DNA of 64,000 bases, taken from assembly GCF_000344685.1 (NCBI RefSeq), contig NW_006920410.1, positions 2,915,601 to 2,979,600 of the forward strand. The letters run 5' to 3'. A program made the position numbers and the translations under genes. Positions 46,555-58,795 of the stretch are shown here, in pieces. Each line of letters opens with the position of its first letter. The first letter of the stretch is position 1. The DNA comes from Gloeophyllum trabeum ATCC 11539 (taxonomy: Eukaryota > Basidiomycota > Agaricomycetes > Gloeophyllales > Gloeophyllaceae). The notes under the pieces were generated by a model. It was not told the DNA's origin. It worked only from the letters and a program-made list of their open reading frames with translations, and did no database searches.

Positions 46555-47631
46555 ATGGCGAGCTCACAGACACACTCTTTGCACACTAAGGAGGCCGTCA
46601 TAGACCTCTTCGACCATTTCAGAGAGGAGCTCGACGAACAGAATGATAGGCGAGAAAGGTTGATAAAGGTAGCATGCGCTAGGCAATTGTCTAGCTTCAC
46701 AACGTCTGACATCGGTGTTGGCAGTCAAGTCGTGATATTACCAACCTATCCAAGAGATGTATATTCCTACTACATCGTGTAGCGACGGAGGACACCAAGG
46801 AAGATCTCGAAACCCGTGCTCTTCGTGCAGCTAAACAAGGGTGGGGTAAATTGCGGGACATCCAGCGAATATTCGCGTCCATGAAATGTGAACTCGAGGG
46901 TGACCTCTACTGGCGGCACCAGAAGAGTGTCTCGCCGGGACTACAAGAATATATTGAAGCCTTGAGTTTTGCTCACTACCTAGAGCATGAAACCTTGATT
47001 TCGTACCAAGCTGTCCAGCAGACATTGTGCGATGAAGCTGGCACACCGGTACGTGTGTTTCATCTGCTCAAAGATTGCCACGTCGAGATAATGAAGTAAT
47101 GAGTCGCAGTACTTTCCGTTGACCATATCAGACTATCTGCTCGGCTTATCCGACCTGACCGGAGAGCTCATGAGATACGCAATCTCAGCTATCAGTCGCA
47201 AGGGCGGCCGAGCAAAGGCAAGCGATATATGCGCCTTTGTCCGTCATTGCAAAGCAGGTAAGTCATAGCATAAATTTTACACGTATCCATATCTCATTCC
47301 TGTCTCACTCAGACTTCGAAGGCATGTGCCCGAGGGTCCGGGGCCTATCAAAAAAGCAATCCGTCACGAACCAATCTCTACAGAAGATTGAAGATGGTGT
47401 GCTACCCTATTCCCTGTAATTTTTAATTGCTTGCACTGAAGACTTGACGCGCATATAGCCGCCTACACCATCGCCGTCCGGAGCTCAGAGTACGATCTGC
47501 CGTCGGACATCCTGGACGACATTGTAGCACGGTCCATCTCCGGGTATGACAATAGCCACTCCAATTACGACAGGAAACCAGAACGTTGGAGGGACAGGGA
47601 CGGTAGCGGAGACGAAGACGAGTACTACTGA
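46555..47631 (+). CDS. TSN: Translin (ssDNA/RNA-binding, C3PO subunit)
   Basis: Octameric helical nucleic-acid-binding protein; with TRAX it forms the C3PO endoribonuclease. The start at 46555 gives MASSQTHSLHTKEAVIDLFD. Family blocks: DHFREELDEQNDRRERLIK, ALRAAKQGWGKLRDIQRIFA, SPGLQEYIEALSFAHYLEHE, LISYQAVQQTLCDEAGTPYF, ISDYLLGLSDLTGELMRYAI, AISRKGGRAKASDICAFVRH and a final helix AAYTIAVRSSEYDLPSDILD. The tail is charged and Tyr/Asp-rich, ending GDEDEYY. Six or so short introns. It looks full length. Confidence 0.93.
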
Positions 47632-47955
47632 AGACGAGTCACACGCCAGCTTTCACTTGTGTTGTCTACCTGAGGTGCATGTACGATTCGTAGGCCAGCT
47701 TGTAGCACTATGCGGATGTTTTATCATCCCCCCCCCCACGCCATCGTCGGCCAGCAATCAAAGGGGTAAAAATGACTTTATTCGAATACACGTGTGAGTT
47801 TAGTGGGGTTACAGGTCTATGCGGTATTCATGCCCGGCTACAATGTTCGTGCTAGAGAGACATCAAGAGGTCGTACAGAGAAACAGACATATCGCACAGC
47901 GTGTCTTCTTCGTGATATTCGTGACAGTGAAAGAACAAAGAACAAAGAAATCAAA
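47632..47955. other. Convergent 3' spacer
   Basis: Region between the translin stop and the stop of the minus-strand unknown gene. It includes a run of ten C (47731-47740). No gene seen. Confidence 0.5.
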
Positions 47956-50085
47956 TCAATGCTCAACGCTCACCGAGACGACCAACCTTCCCCCGTGCTG
48001 ACCACCGTCTATCGTAGCCAGGGATAAATGGTCGGAGCCAGGGACGACGTCGAGAACAAGTTGGGCGGGTTTCCCGCTGAGCTCAACGCGTAGCTGGTCG
48101 AGACTCCGCGCAGGACCAATGATGAACTTGGTATCACCTCCAGGGACATCCGCGATGAGCACGGGCAGTGGGTTTTGAAGGATGCTGCTGGGCAGTTCAT
48201 CATCCGCCCTGTCCTCCAAGTTGATGATATGGTCGGTGGAAGGGCGAGGAGATATAAGAGGAGTGTCGACCTCCGCAACAGACGAAGGACTGGGAGAAAT
48301 ATTAGCACCTTTATCTCCCTTTTCCCCATGGCTGTCATCGACCAACGAAGGCTCGTCTTCCTCATAGTCGTCGGCAACAGACGGCTCTTCCTCCAGTACC
48401 GGTCGTTCATCGGAGCCATCCGCCTCGTCCTCACCAGCTCTGCTCTCGCTGGGATGGACCCGAGGACCGAAAACGCGCATGAAACCAAAGATGAACCAGA
48501 GGATGTTCCTGAAAAACCAGAAGCTAGCCTGCAAAACCACGTCGAGGTAGCGTTTAAACACAGACTGGACCGGTGTCTGTCTATAAACACGCGCAACAGT
48601 CAAGGGCACCGATCGCATAGGACTCTCCTCTTCGGTGTTCTCCTCGCTGTCTTCGATGACAGACTCAACCGGTTCACTAAAGGACACTTTCTTGACATGT
48701 TCGGGACGTACAGGAGGAGGGGACGCCTTGGTAGCGCGGTAAATGGGAGGAGACGGCGGAGGGGTAGGAAGTCGGTGAACAGGCTCAGGAGAGATGCACA
48801 CAAACGAGTGAGGAGTGACGACAGCCGCCTCCCAAGCCTGTCCGCTGCGCGCGTCATCCAATCTACTAACAGGTGCCACAACAAATTGTCCGCCCGTGTA
48901 TTTGTCCACGACAAACGTAATCTGCGCTTTCTCCGACGATTCCTCCGAGGAAAGGGAGAGCCAGCGGCAGGCCCGCGACGCATGGGAGAATACGCACGCC
49001 CTTTTGCGATTGGCCTCTGGCAGAAGATCATAGAGGGTGCCAATCGGGAGAACGACCTCGGTTGTCGCTGCAATCGGTGAGAATGGGATGATAGACACGT
49101 ACAGCGGCTGTGCTCCCGCTGCAGAAGCAAAGATGGTTTGGCCAGAAGCTAAGTCAAAGCGTACCAAACGGATGCCGATGCCCGAGGATGACGCGAGGGC
49201 CTCTTCTGTAGCGCGGTGCGATGCCGGCGACGTCCAGATGCGCAGTGAACTGGGGTGGGGTGAGCTGTACTGGACTACACCTGCAGACGAGATGGAAATG
49301 GAAGAACCAGGGGAACCACCCAGGATGACGGACGAAGGACATATGATCGAGTCAGTCTTAGGGCGCGGCGTGAGGAAGAGCGTTGACGAGTTGACAGGGT
49401 TGTCACCCAGTGCGTGTGGGAGGATGCGCCTATGTATTCAGTGAATAAGCAACTCGTATCAGCAAGGAAGACTAGCAAAGTCAACTCACCCTTCTCCGCC
49501 GACAGCCCAGCAAAACCAGTCGAAGTCCCTTGACAGCTCAACAACTTCTACATCATCCGCAGGCGTTTCAGCGTGCCAGAGATGTACACCCTCGTTTTCA
49601 GTCGTCCAACCTTTACGAAGGTTGAATCTCGGATCGCGACGTTCTAGCACGAGACTACCATTGCGGCCGTACTCTCCCAACCACCTGATCTCCCCCGAGG
49701 GGAATACCAAGCGATAGGTGTAGGAGAATTGAGCACGAACGTAAGGCAGGCGCGCAGTCAGTTTGAGATGCAAAGCGCCGTGCGTCTTAGCCGCCGCTTC
49801 GCCCTGGCTCGGTACATCGGAACGTGGCAAAAGAGAGAAAGTGTCCGAGCCCCGGGAAGCGTCTTCCGACGAGTGCTCGAACGCGAGAGCGCCCCATTCT
49901 CCTGGGGCACTACCTTCAACTGGGATGTCGCTCCAGACTTCGACCCGTATCCGCTCCTGCTTGGCGTGTGCGCGATCCTCCTCGGAGTCGAACGATGCTC
50001 GGAACAGCAACTGGACCTCCTCAGCATCGTCGGCGACCGGCACAACCGTCGTCTGGCCGAGAGCAGGTGTGAACGAGACGCGCAT
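47956..50085 (-). CDS. Unknown protein with one hydrophobic segment, ~690 residues
   Basis: Two exons with an intron starting GTGAGT just inside 49486 and ending ...ACATAG; the phases join GGEG to RILPHALGDN. The N-terminal ~200 residues look ordered and beta-rich (VEVWSDIPVEGSAPGEWGAL, FSYTYRLVFPSGEIRWLGEY, RDFDWFCWAVGGEG). The middle also looks folded (VEVVLPIGTLYDLLPEANRK-like region, FVVDKYTGGQFVVAPVSRLD). A hydrophobic aromatic helix, ASFWFFRNILWFIFGFMRVF, probably spans or anchors to a membrane. It is flanked by acidic, Ser/Pro-rich disordered stretches. I do not recognise the family. A long antisense frame (48175-49080) is a shadow caused by biased codon use. Confidence 0.75.
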
Positions 50086-50375
50086 CCTGGCCTGCAGTCA
50101 GCGGTATCTTCGCAGCGGGGTGGTCGTCGCAGTAGAGACTGGGCGCCTCTTGAACCAAGTCCGGGCAGGAGGCTGTTATTCTCGGATCCGCCACGAGTTG
50201 CACGGCATCAATTGTGAAGAGACGGTATATTCCACAGATGGGAAGCCCATTGATATCCATTGGCAAATATCCTACAATCTTGGAGCTCTGGCCACTCCTC
50301 GATGCATACACGTTTCTAGCGACTTCAATTCTCTGCCGTCGAACAGCCTAGTACAGGCACAACTCGTCTAAGGTT

Positions 50376-52108
50376 TCAGGAGTTATTGGACCTTCTGCGT
50401 CTATTGCTCCGGCGTCTTCTGCCTGTTCCTCGACCCCCGCCGGTCCCATCGCTTCTGGGCCGACTACCTCCGCGCTGCCTTCCTGCGTTTCCTGATAGAG
50501 CGCGGGAGATCGCATCTTGCACCATCTCCGCCACATGCCAATGGCTCTCCACTTCATTTGACTCCTCTTCCCCTGCTCCGTCTTCGTGATAGGATTCGTC
50601 GTCATCTTCGTCGTCCGGAACAATGAAATCCCCGTCATCCCCATCGGCCAGACCAATGAACGGCACAGGCTGCATGAATAGTCTGGTGGAAGACGTGGTT
50701 TTCGGCTTCTCCGCTCTTTTCACGGCGTCTCGTTTCCATTTCCTGAGGATCAGCGATTATTGGCGGCAACATTGACACGGCGATTAAAGGGACGTACTCC
50801 TTTCTCTCATGCCAATCCCTGTACTTGGACCCACCGGCAAGCCAATCCGTATCGCCGCTCACGACAAGAGCATTGATATGCTTTTCGACCATGCTATCTA
50901 AGGTGAAGTTCGGAATCATGGGCATGTCACCAGACAGCGCAGCCCGACAGACCGCGCAAGTCGGGTGTCTTCTCTTAATGAATTGGCAGACGTTAGCGCA
51001 CTTCGTTAAGACTTCCGTTATCAAACGGAACTCACGTTCTTGGATATCCACGCCCACCCACATTCCCCGCAGAAACAATGCCCACAAGGGTTTCCGACGT
51101 GCGCTGCCGCAAATAAATCGCAGCATCTGACAGCCCGCCTTATCAGCGTTACTTGACAAGAGTTCTTCTACGAGGACATACATTGGGCAAGTGATCTCAT
51201 CTGTGAATGACTCAAGAATGTCACGAATACTAGTTTCTGACTTCTCCTTGCCCTTCCCTTTCTTGGGGCTCGACGGTGGCGGAGTTGATTCTTTTCTGCG
51301 TTTCTTTGGCGGGGAGTATTGCAAGGCTTCTGTGATCGATTCTAGGCCTTCAAATAATGTATGAGCGGGGATACCAGTGGCCCCGAGGACCGGCCAGGTT
51401 TGACAGAGGGCTACTCACGAGATCGCTTCTTTGACCGTATACTCGCATTGGCGCCACCGCCGTTATTTGGAGGTTGCTCTATCCAAAGTTGAGCTCTATA
51501 CTATCCATGTAGAATCGCAGTAGCTACCGCCAAAGAACCGCGAAACGTTTCTTGTTGCCGCAGATGACGTCGAAGGGCCCACATTTACTGTCGAGGGGCC
51601 GACATCTGCTGTGGAAGGGCCTGCATTTACTATGCAGATTGGAGCACATGTCAGACTACGACCCATACAGTAATGGATAGGGTCGTACTGCTCGTAATCG
51701 GTCCCTCAGCAGGATTTGCATGAACAGCGCTTGCAACTGGTGTTCAATCCATCCGATTAACTCAGTCCAATAACGCGTCGATCAACCTGCAGAGCACATA
51801 CCCTTGCCCCTTCGAAAGATCACCTGCTGCTCCAGCGCATCAACCTCGGCCAGAAGCGTTGCATCGAGGTCATCGCTAAAGTAATCCGACGAACGCTGGC
51901 TAGATGGCGATGACGGTTGGACGGCGTCTTCTGTGTTCACCGCGACACCCTGGCCTGTAGTTTTTTCATTAGACACGACCTGCTGATGTTCGTGATGTTG
52001 ATTTTCGTCGATAGGTTGTGCGTTCAGCTCCGGGATAGTACTCCAATCAAAGCCTGCGAAAGGATCCGGTAGGCTGTCGAACTCGTCGTCAGAGGTTGAT
52101 CCAGACAT
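50376..52108 (-). CDS. RING-finger E3 ubiquitin ligase-like protein
   Basis: Assembled from about seven exons. It starts MSGSTSDDEFDSLPDPFAGF and has an acidic N-terminus ending near DATLLAEVDALEQQ. Exon 2 encodes tandem degenerate GPST repeats (NAGPST-ADVGPST-VNVGPST). A nuclear-localisation-like run (SPPKKRRKESTPPPSSPKKG) precedes the RING: EITCPICCDLFAAAHVGNPC, GHCFCGECGWAWISKN, then HPTCAVCRAALSG, giving a full C3HC4 ligand set once three introns are removed. After it come a helix (IPNFTLDSMVEKHINALV), an acidic stretch and a basic Arg/Gly tail ending RRRRSNNS. Substrate unknown. The architecture resembles nuclear RING proteins of Agaricomycetes. Confidence 0.85.
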
Positions 52109-53123
52109 TCTGCTCTATGTACTCTTAATCAGAATCAAAGTTACAGTCGATAAATGGCCAGAAGTGGATGATACGCAGGCCACAGTGCCTAGACGTTCGT
52201 GTAGGTCAAGAAGAACAGCAGACCGCCTTGCCACAACCCCGCAACTCCGATCGCGTCACATGCACGTGATCTTGCTGAGGTAACTGCATTGCCTTCCTTT
52301 TCAGGCCGATGTGGCTGCTGCGATGGGCCTTTCGCTCCTTGCTTTCTGCTCCTTCGCTGAGAGCGGCCCTCCCAAATGTCACTTACTAACTTCTGTTAAC
52401 GTACAACCTTTTTAAACGACCTCTTGTTTACTGGGACTTATCATCCAGCGAGGACAGAAACATGGTGCGTTCCCGTTCCTCGATCGAGAGCTTTAAAGGG
52501 CTCCGGTGGATATCCCAACAACGTCAACTTGCTCCCCCTCTATGTAGCTTCTCTGCTCGTTAGCTTTGCTGTCCAATCTTTCACCCCTCACATTATATAT
52601 TATTACATCAGAATCCATGCGGAGCCTCTGAGATTAAAGTACGCGTTGATCCGTCCTCTTGGGGCAGCCACGCCACAGTGGTTTCTGCACACTGTAATTG
52701 TCTGATACGCGGTGGTCGCACAGCGTCATATCTCTGTACTTGGTATAACATCGCACATTCATCAGAGGCTACATACACTGCAGTAAGTTGACACATATAC
52801 ATACGTATTCCGTGATACATTAGACATAGCCTGTGCTCTGCGTTCTCGAATTTAGTGTGGATGGTGCCCGCCTCGAACGGCCATTAGATTCATGATACAC
52901 ACGGCTACCTCGATGCTAATTACAACGCTTATTTTAAGGTCTAGTACAACATCAGCAGACCTGGGTCTGAAGGATTCCACACTAGTTAGGATACAGTTTC
53001 GATACAATGGTAAATGGGACGACATAAACAATGAGGACTCGATAAGCAAAGACGGCGAAGCAAACATACTACGTCGGATAGGAGTAAATAACCTGAGCGA
53101 TCCACAATCACATAACCCAATAT
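52109..53123. other. 1-kb intergenic region
   Basis: This is the promoter of the RING gene and the 3' side of the next minus-strand gene. A plus-strand ATG at about 52462 is followed at once by a GTGCGT donor-like sequence, with a pyrimidine-rich tract and TTTTTAAAC upstream. That layout resembles short ribosomal-type genes, but I could not assemble a protein from the downstream sequence. Confidence 0.4.
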
Positions 53124-54025
53124 TCACGCCGCTAGCGTACCCATGGTTGGCGTGGCAGGGACGGGTGTTGGCCGGCTGGGCCATTCTTCGCGAGGTTCAC
53201 ATTCCCTCCTGGATTGATTTCTCTCTAGGGGTGCCTCGTCCGTCTCCTTCTTAGTACGCAGAGGACCCTTCCCGCCAGAAAGCAGCGATCCGATGGCCAT
53301 GGACCCTCGTGATCGCGGGGAGCGTTCGGCGGCATCACTATGCGAGGACGAATATGGGGAAGGCGGCAGGTCGGGTAGTGAGTCAAGCTGCTGCGACTGC
53401 GGGGAGCGTGAAGTCCGCGAGCTGCGTGCACGCTTGCGCGGCCGTTCGGATGCCATGGAGGTGGCTTCCCTGATTCCCGGGAGATTAGACGGGTTCAATC
53501 TATTCGGTTCACCGTTGCACCGCGAGGGTCCCCGCTCGTGCAGTGGCGGCGAGGCGGAGGGCATTGGTGGAGGGAAGTGATAATTTTCCAGCGGGTACGG
53601 GTGCGTCGGCGCCCCTGCTAGACTAGATGCGCGGTACATTTCCAACATCGTCCGTTGAAGGGTTGCAACAGCGGCGAGACGCTATCCGGGGCGAATTGAC
53701 CGATGAAAATCAAGTGATAGCACTCCGGGCAAGATGACTAACCTGGTCCTCGGCGCTCTTGGCATTGAGCATGGCGAGGAGCATTTCTCGGTCGCCGTCG
53801 CCCCTGGCGTTGTATGCACCAAGTATTTCTCGCAGACTGGGTGGGGGAAGCTATTTACAGCCCTATGAGCCAAGGGGTAACGTTAGATGACAGAATGTAT
53901 TGCACCTGTTCCGCCACCCTCCAGCTCGCGGCAAGTAAAGCCTTCATGGCAGGATCTGGATGCTGGGTATTCGGATACGGCGGGAACGGGTGGGACTCAG
54001 GGAAGGGGTAGGAGGCGGACGCCAT
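53124..54025 (-). CDS. Disordered Pro/Ser/Arg-rich protein, unknown function
   Basis: Three exons. The start at 54025 gives MASASYPFPESHPFPPYPNT, then a short helical region (MKALLAASWRVAEQVQYIL, LREILGAYNARGDGDREMLL, AMLNAKSAEDQRLAAVATLQ, RTMLEMYRASSLAG). The last exon is low complexity with a basic patch (SERPRKRARSSRTSR) that could be a nuclear signal. The first splice donor (GTCATC) is weak, so the first junction is uncertain. About 240 residues. I do not recognise the family; the helix-plus-tail layout would fit a small nuclear regulator, but that is inference. Confidence 0.6.
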
Positions 54026-54892
54026 TGCGCGGATGGACGGCAAACAAGTGGAGAGAGGAAAAGCTGGAGGCTGGGCTGGGGCGCCATGGCAGGGCTTTTG
54101 AGCACAAGCCAAGTCCAAGTTGCTATCTTTAAACCACTGCAGGTACCACAATAATAGAACGCCAAGACAATCCTCTGCGACGCTTCGGACTGGCCCGTTA
54201 CATAACTCCGCTTTAAACTTAGATCTTCCGCTCTAGTCTTCCACTTGGCCTGTCTCGTATTCGCCATATTAGTTTATTTAATTAGACAACTAGTATTAGA
54301 TGCATCAGGTCATGTTCCGTAGTCCGGGCGGTCTGCGTCTGCAAATTTTGCTGAGCACGCAGCTGTGCCTAATCGCAGCAGGTATTTTAGTCCCCAGAGG
54401 CTGTATTTTTGTGCAATAACCACAGTATCACGACGCATATCAGCTTGGCATCAAGTCAGGAATAGTCCCCATTCGACAGTTCTTATGGCCACGTATTGAA
54501 ATATCCCTTGCCTTCCTCTCACAAACGCCCAGGGCCTCTATTAATATCCACTCTGTGTAGGCCATCTTGTGCTATTATGTGTCTATAAACGCGAATAGCA
54601 AGACAGATGTCCGATAGACGCTTCCGCGCTGCCAGTGGACGCAGGCGCCTGCCCACGTTGTTTCCATCCGGTCTAGCAGCCGGACAAGCTGTACGGACCT
54701 GACTCATCGACTTCGCCAACTATCCTCGAGAGTCGGAGTCGAGACTTCTTCTTAGCCGGACTGACAGGCAAGTCTCTCGGATCCATCGGCCAATCAGGAG
54801 CAAGATCATTGCAACTTCGGTGGCTGACAGCGTGTGGCACGGCTTTACAGTCAACCTCGAGTTGTGGCACGCTCAGGCGTATTGAGCATTCG
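54026..54892. promoter_or_regulatory. Divergent intergenic region
   Basis: 867 bp between the minus-strand disordered-protein gene and the plus-strand exonuclease gene. Only short frames without motifs are present; it presumably contains both promoters. Confidence 0.4.
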
Positions 54893-56175
54893 ATGGCTGA
54901 GCAGGAACAGATAGCACCAGCGACGGGGACACAGCACAAGTCGAAGAGCCCAGCGCCTCCACCGCTCCCTCCTTACTCGTGGCAGGAAAAGAGCGACAAT
55001 TGCAGACTGCTTTACATTCGAGATCATGAACAGGCGGATCTGGAGTGCTCAAGGGTCACAAAAGGCCCCCTGGGCTTTGATCTCGAATGGAAACCGACGT
55101 ACGTTACCGGCGAGCCGGAGAATAAAGTAGCTGTAGTCCAGCTTGCCAACGCAGATCGCATTCTGCTACTACAGATTAGTGCCATGTCCAGTAAGTGGGA
55201 TATTAGTACACTCTGTCCTGACATTCAGCTGTTACCACTTTCCTAGAGTTTCCAGATAAATTGCGTGACCTACTAGGCAATCCCGACATCGTCAAAGCTG
55301 GCGTCGGTATTCAATGTACGTTTCGGAAATTAGCGGGTGCTTCTGTCTAACGCCATCCGTCTCGTAGATGATTGCAAGAAATTGTATCAAGACCACGGGG
55401 TCTGCCTCCGTAACTGTGTGGACTTATCGTGCCTTGCACGATCGGCGGATAATGCTCGCTGGAAAGGAAAATACAGCCAGCCTATTGGCCTGGCGAGGCT
55501 AGTAGCTGTCTACGAGGAGTTAGAACTACCCAAGGGCAGAGTACAGCGGAGCAATTGGGAGCGGCCACTGAATGTGAAGCAACAAGATTGTGCGGCTTAT
55601 TTCATCCATCCGCTGATAACCGATTTTCACTGATGAAGACATCGTTCATCTCCTCAGACGCGGCTAATGACGCTCACTCCGGGTTCATCATCTACACAAA
55701 ATTAATTGCCATGGCTGAACTCGTACAGCCGAAGCCCCTCCCGTTATATTACACGTTTGACGTATCAGAGGGCCTCTTAGTTGATACCTCAGGTCAACCT
55801 TGGTCGCCGATGAATCCAAACTACGATCCCGGTCCGCCTCCGCCTCCAAAAGAGAAAAAGGAAAGGAAGCCAAGAGCAGAGGGAGAACAAGCAGAAGGCA
55901 GCCATGATGCAAACGAGGCTGGCCGAGTACCAAAGTCAAGGTGGAGGAGGAGACCGAAGGAAGCAGGCCCCACTGCGTCGTCGGTGATGGTCGCAGAGGG
56001 CGCGGTGACCACCGAGGGGTCAGTGATTCAGGCTTACCCCATGATGGGCGTCCCTATGGTCTTAGACGAAGGCCGGGGCAGAGGACGAGGCCGAGGGGGA
56101 TATCGAGGCCGAGGGCGTGCCCGCGGGAGGGGCCATCCTGCTAACCCAGAACGGCGGGGACGGCCGGCCAGTTGA
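54893..56175 (+). CDS. WRN/RRP6-type DEDDy 3'-5' exonuclease with RGG tail
   Basis: The start at 54893 gives MAEQEQIAPATGTQHKSKSP. The exonuclease domain follows a short Pro-rich leader: motif I in PLGFDLEWKP (Asp, Glu), then NKVAVVQLANADRILLLQI, motif II in VKAGVGIQYDCKKLYQDHGV, CVDLSCLAR, YSQPIGLARLVAVYEELELP and NWERPLNVKQQDYAANDAHS with the motif III Tyr and Asp. All DEDDy residues are present once four introns are removed. The last ~150 residues are disordered, Pro/Lys-rich and end in RG/RGG repeats (GRGRGRGRGGYRGRG), a probable RNA/DNA-binding tail. The domain is closest to WRN-exo-like stand-alone exonucleases; the exact substrate is unknown. Confidence 0.9.
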
Positions 56176-56430
56176 GCAAGGAGGACAGCTGTATTCCGGT
56201 ACGGTGGAATATCAGCGATAACGTTTGTCGCATATGCCAGTATATGTTGGTGTATAGCTCTTCAGCTATTCTTTCACCGTTGTAAACACGTTTACCACCG
56301 ATGCAGATACATGGATCATAATTTATTTCATCAAAATCATAGGACCCCCGAATGCTAAAATTGTTGCTGAAATTGGACAGAATATGCTGCAGCACAGAAT
56401 ACAGACAGATATCCAGGTGCCCCGCGCTTA

Positions 56431-58795
56431 TCAAAGGCGGAAGAATCGAGAGTTTAGAGCCCGTTTGCTGGCAATGCATGATCCGTTATCCGTCCAGACA
56501 CCGGCACTCCCTACAAGCATAAAATTAGGTCTTAGCCTGATATAAGATTTTCTGGGCCGCTAACCTCCCGGAGTGTCTCCTTGCGTCCACCATTTAGCAG
56601 TCCAAAGGTGTCCACTACATCACCTGGTGAGTGGACTAGAATAGTCTTCAGAAGCCCTCTGCTTACTTGTACGTCACTTGGGACCCTCCGGTATAAGCAA
56701 CACTGCTAGACCATGCCGAAACACCGGAGCAGGAACTTGACGTCGGAGTAGACGTAGGCACGGTGCTCGTTGATGAAGTAGTGATTGTTGACGATGTCTT
56801 AGTAGTAGATGTGCTCGTTGTGGATGACTTCGTGGTGGGTGTGCTCGTTGTAGATGTCTTGGTGCTAGACGTACTCCCACTTGGGCTTCCGGAGCAGGCG
56901 TTGACTAAGGAAGACCTTAATAACGCCCGCAAGCAAATCATGCATGCTCTTACTTGCGCTCCAATCACCGTTATCGTTGGCAGATGGTGTCGAGGAAGAG
57001 TACCATTTGGCCTACGAGGGCATATTCATGGGGAGCAGGGATTTCTCGAAACTACTACTTTACCTGCCAGATGTAGCTGTGAAGGATATCTTAGCCCAGA
57101 CCAGCTTCCGGGCGTTAGGGGATCTGCTCACCCTTGATATGTGACGTTCGAACCACCCGAGTAGCCTGTTCCTGGCACGTAAGCCGGCGCTGTGCATGCC
57201 GGATAGGTAAACCCAGTTCCCCCAGCATTTTGCAGTGCGGTCTTGATTGCAAGGTCGTACCGATTATTTGCTTAATGTGAGGACGAGTCAGTATTTTTGA
57301 TCCACAAAAGTTTGATTTACTAACCGTATGCCTGTGACGCGTCCCATAACATAACGCCACCAAATGAAGGGAAGCTTTTCCGCATAGTAATCGCTATATT
57401 CTCGAGAGTGCCGATGTCAACGTATCCTCTGCCTGCAGCCGTACTAGAGGCGGGAGCACCGACAAAAATCTTCACGTTCTTATTCGGGCTGACGTTTTGC
57501 GCCCAGTAATCCCTGGTAAATCTAGAGTTAGCAACAAACCTGCCCCACGTACTGATACGGGAGCCTACCAAATTCCGAAATTCCAGTCCTGAATGAGCCC
57601 GGGATTTATTGAGTGATCCCACGCCTCAGGGTGGAATAATACTTACATTGGCGGCAGGATAGTTCTGGAGCCCACAGACGTTATTATCTGAGCAGATTAC
57701 ACTACTCAATTTAAAGAATGGCAGAAGGACAAATCACGCGTACAGAATTGAACATAGACGGCGTCGAAATTCGCCGCGTTCAGAACACCGCCCAGCGAGG
57801 CATCAGGATAGGGACACTGAGGAGCCGCTGTAATATAGTATCTGTTTGGTATGAGTAAACCACCCTCGAGGCACTTAATCATTTACTTACGGTTTACTTG
57901 CGTCGCTAGCGTAGGACCGTATTTGGTTCACAAATGCTGCATATCCGGTAGAGGATCCACCTTCTATGTCGAGATCAATCCTGAAACTCAGTTTAGCATG
58001 CAATACCCTGTCGTCTTCAAGTGATACCTCACCCGTCCAAAACAGCTGCACCGAAGGGCCGAGTGGAGCTACTGCCTCCGAGGAAAAGGTTCCAGATTGT
58101 GTCCGCGAAGCTAGTGGCTTGGCTGTCGTCCGTAAAACCCACAGAACCACCGGCGCCTCCCAGACTCAGAGTGACGACTTTCCCTTTAGACTGGCAATAC
58201 TCGATGTCCGATGCCAGCGACTGGCAATTGGCTAAATTGGTACCTGGAAAGGTGGCATTATCTGTGGGGTTGCAGGTCTGGCAGCTTTGCGTTAAGCATG
58301 CATCCTCGCATGTACATCAAGTCGCTATTCCGTACATTCGCAAGATTTAGTACAGGCAGGCCCCCCGTTCCGAAGAAGGTATTCACAAAGGCCACTGGGA
58401 TAACGTCTATGGCATCATCCTGAATACGCCGGACTTATGAGTATAGAACACGTTGCAATTCCCAAATACGCACTTGGCAATAATACGACAGAGTCTTCTG
58501 ATAGTCTGCAGTATCCGAGGAATCAGCGGCGCCGTGTGAATTCTGTCCCCAATATCTACAGATGTCTAAGTGTCAAGTTACTTCAAGGGGGGGGATGAGT
58601 GGTCTACCCACACTGCGACCTACGAAACCAGTATAGAGCGACTATGGTCAGTAGAAAGTTCAACATGAATAGGGCTCCGATATGTACGTTGTCATATCTC
58701 GAATTGTCATAACCGGCAATCTGAGGTAGCAAGGCACTGACAGCAACTACTGCGAGCCAGAATGCAGTCGGCGCGAGCACTCGTCGGGGGAACAT
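56431..58795 (-). CDS. Secreted class III chitinase, GH18 with C-terminal CBM5/12
   Basis: Endo-acting chitin hydrolase, probably extracellular or at the cell wall. The start at 58795 gives a signal peptide ([20 protein letters not shown]...LLPQIAG). Joined exons give the GH18 barrel: [56 protein letters not shown] and the catalytic [11 protein letters not shown] (DxxDxDxE complete across an intron). Later blocks are [33 protein letters not shown] and [21 protein letters not shown] Ser/Thr linker rich in TSTTKTSST repeats leads to a chitin-binding module: [20 protein letters not shown], then [17 protein letters not shown] and VWTDNGSC. Nine or more short introns. Confidence 0.94.

Noticed and set aside
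48175..49080. 301-codon plus-strand frame opposite the membrane-segment protein
   Set aside because: It lies antisense to a longer frame that splices properly and encodes folded-looking sequence. Its own translation is Arg-rich and motif-free, typical of a codon-bias shadow.
52424..52705. 93-codon plus-strand frame with TATA-like and ATG-GTGCGT features
   Set aside because: The 5' layout is attractive, but the frame opens without an ATG and no splice combination gave a protein I recognise. Kept only as a remark in the intergenic entry.
56763..57137. 124-codon plus-strand frame with repeated Val/Asp residues
   Set aside because: It is antisense to the Ser/Thr-rich linker of the chitinase, whose repetitive codons create the open complementary frame.
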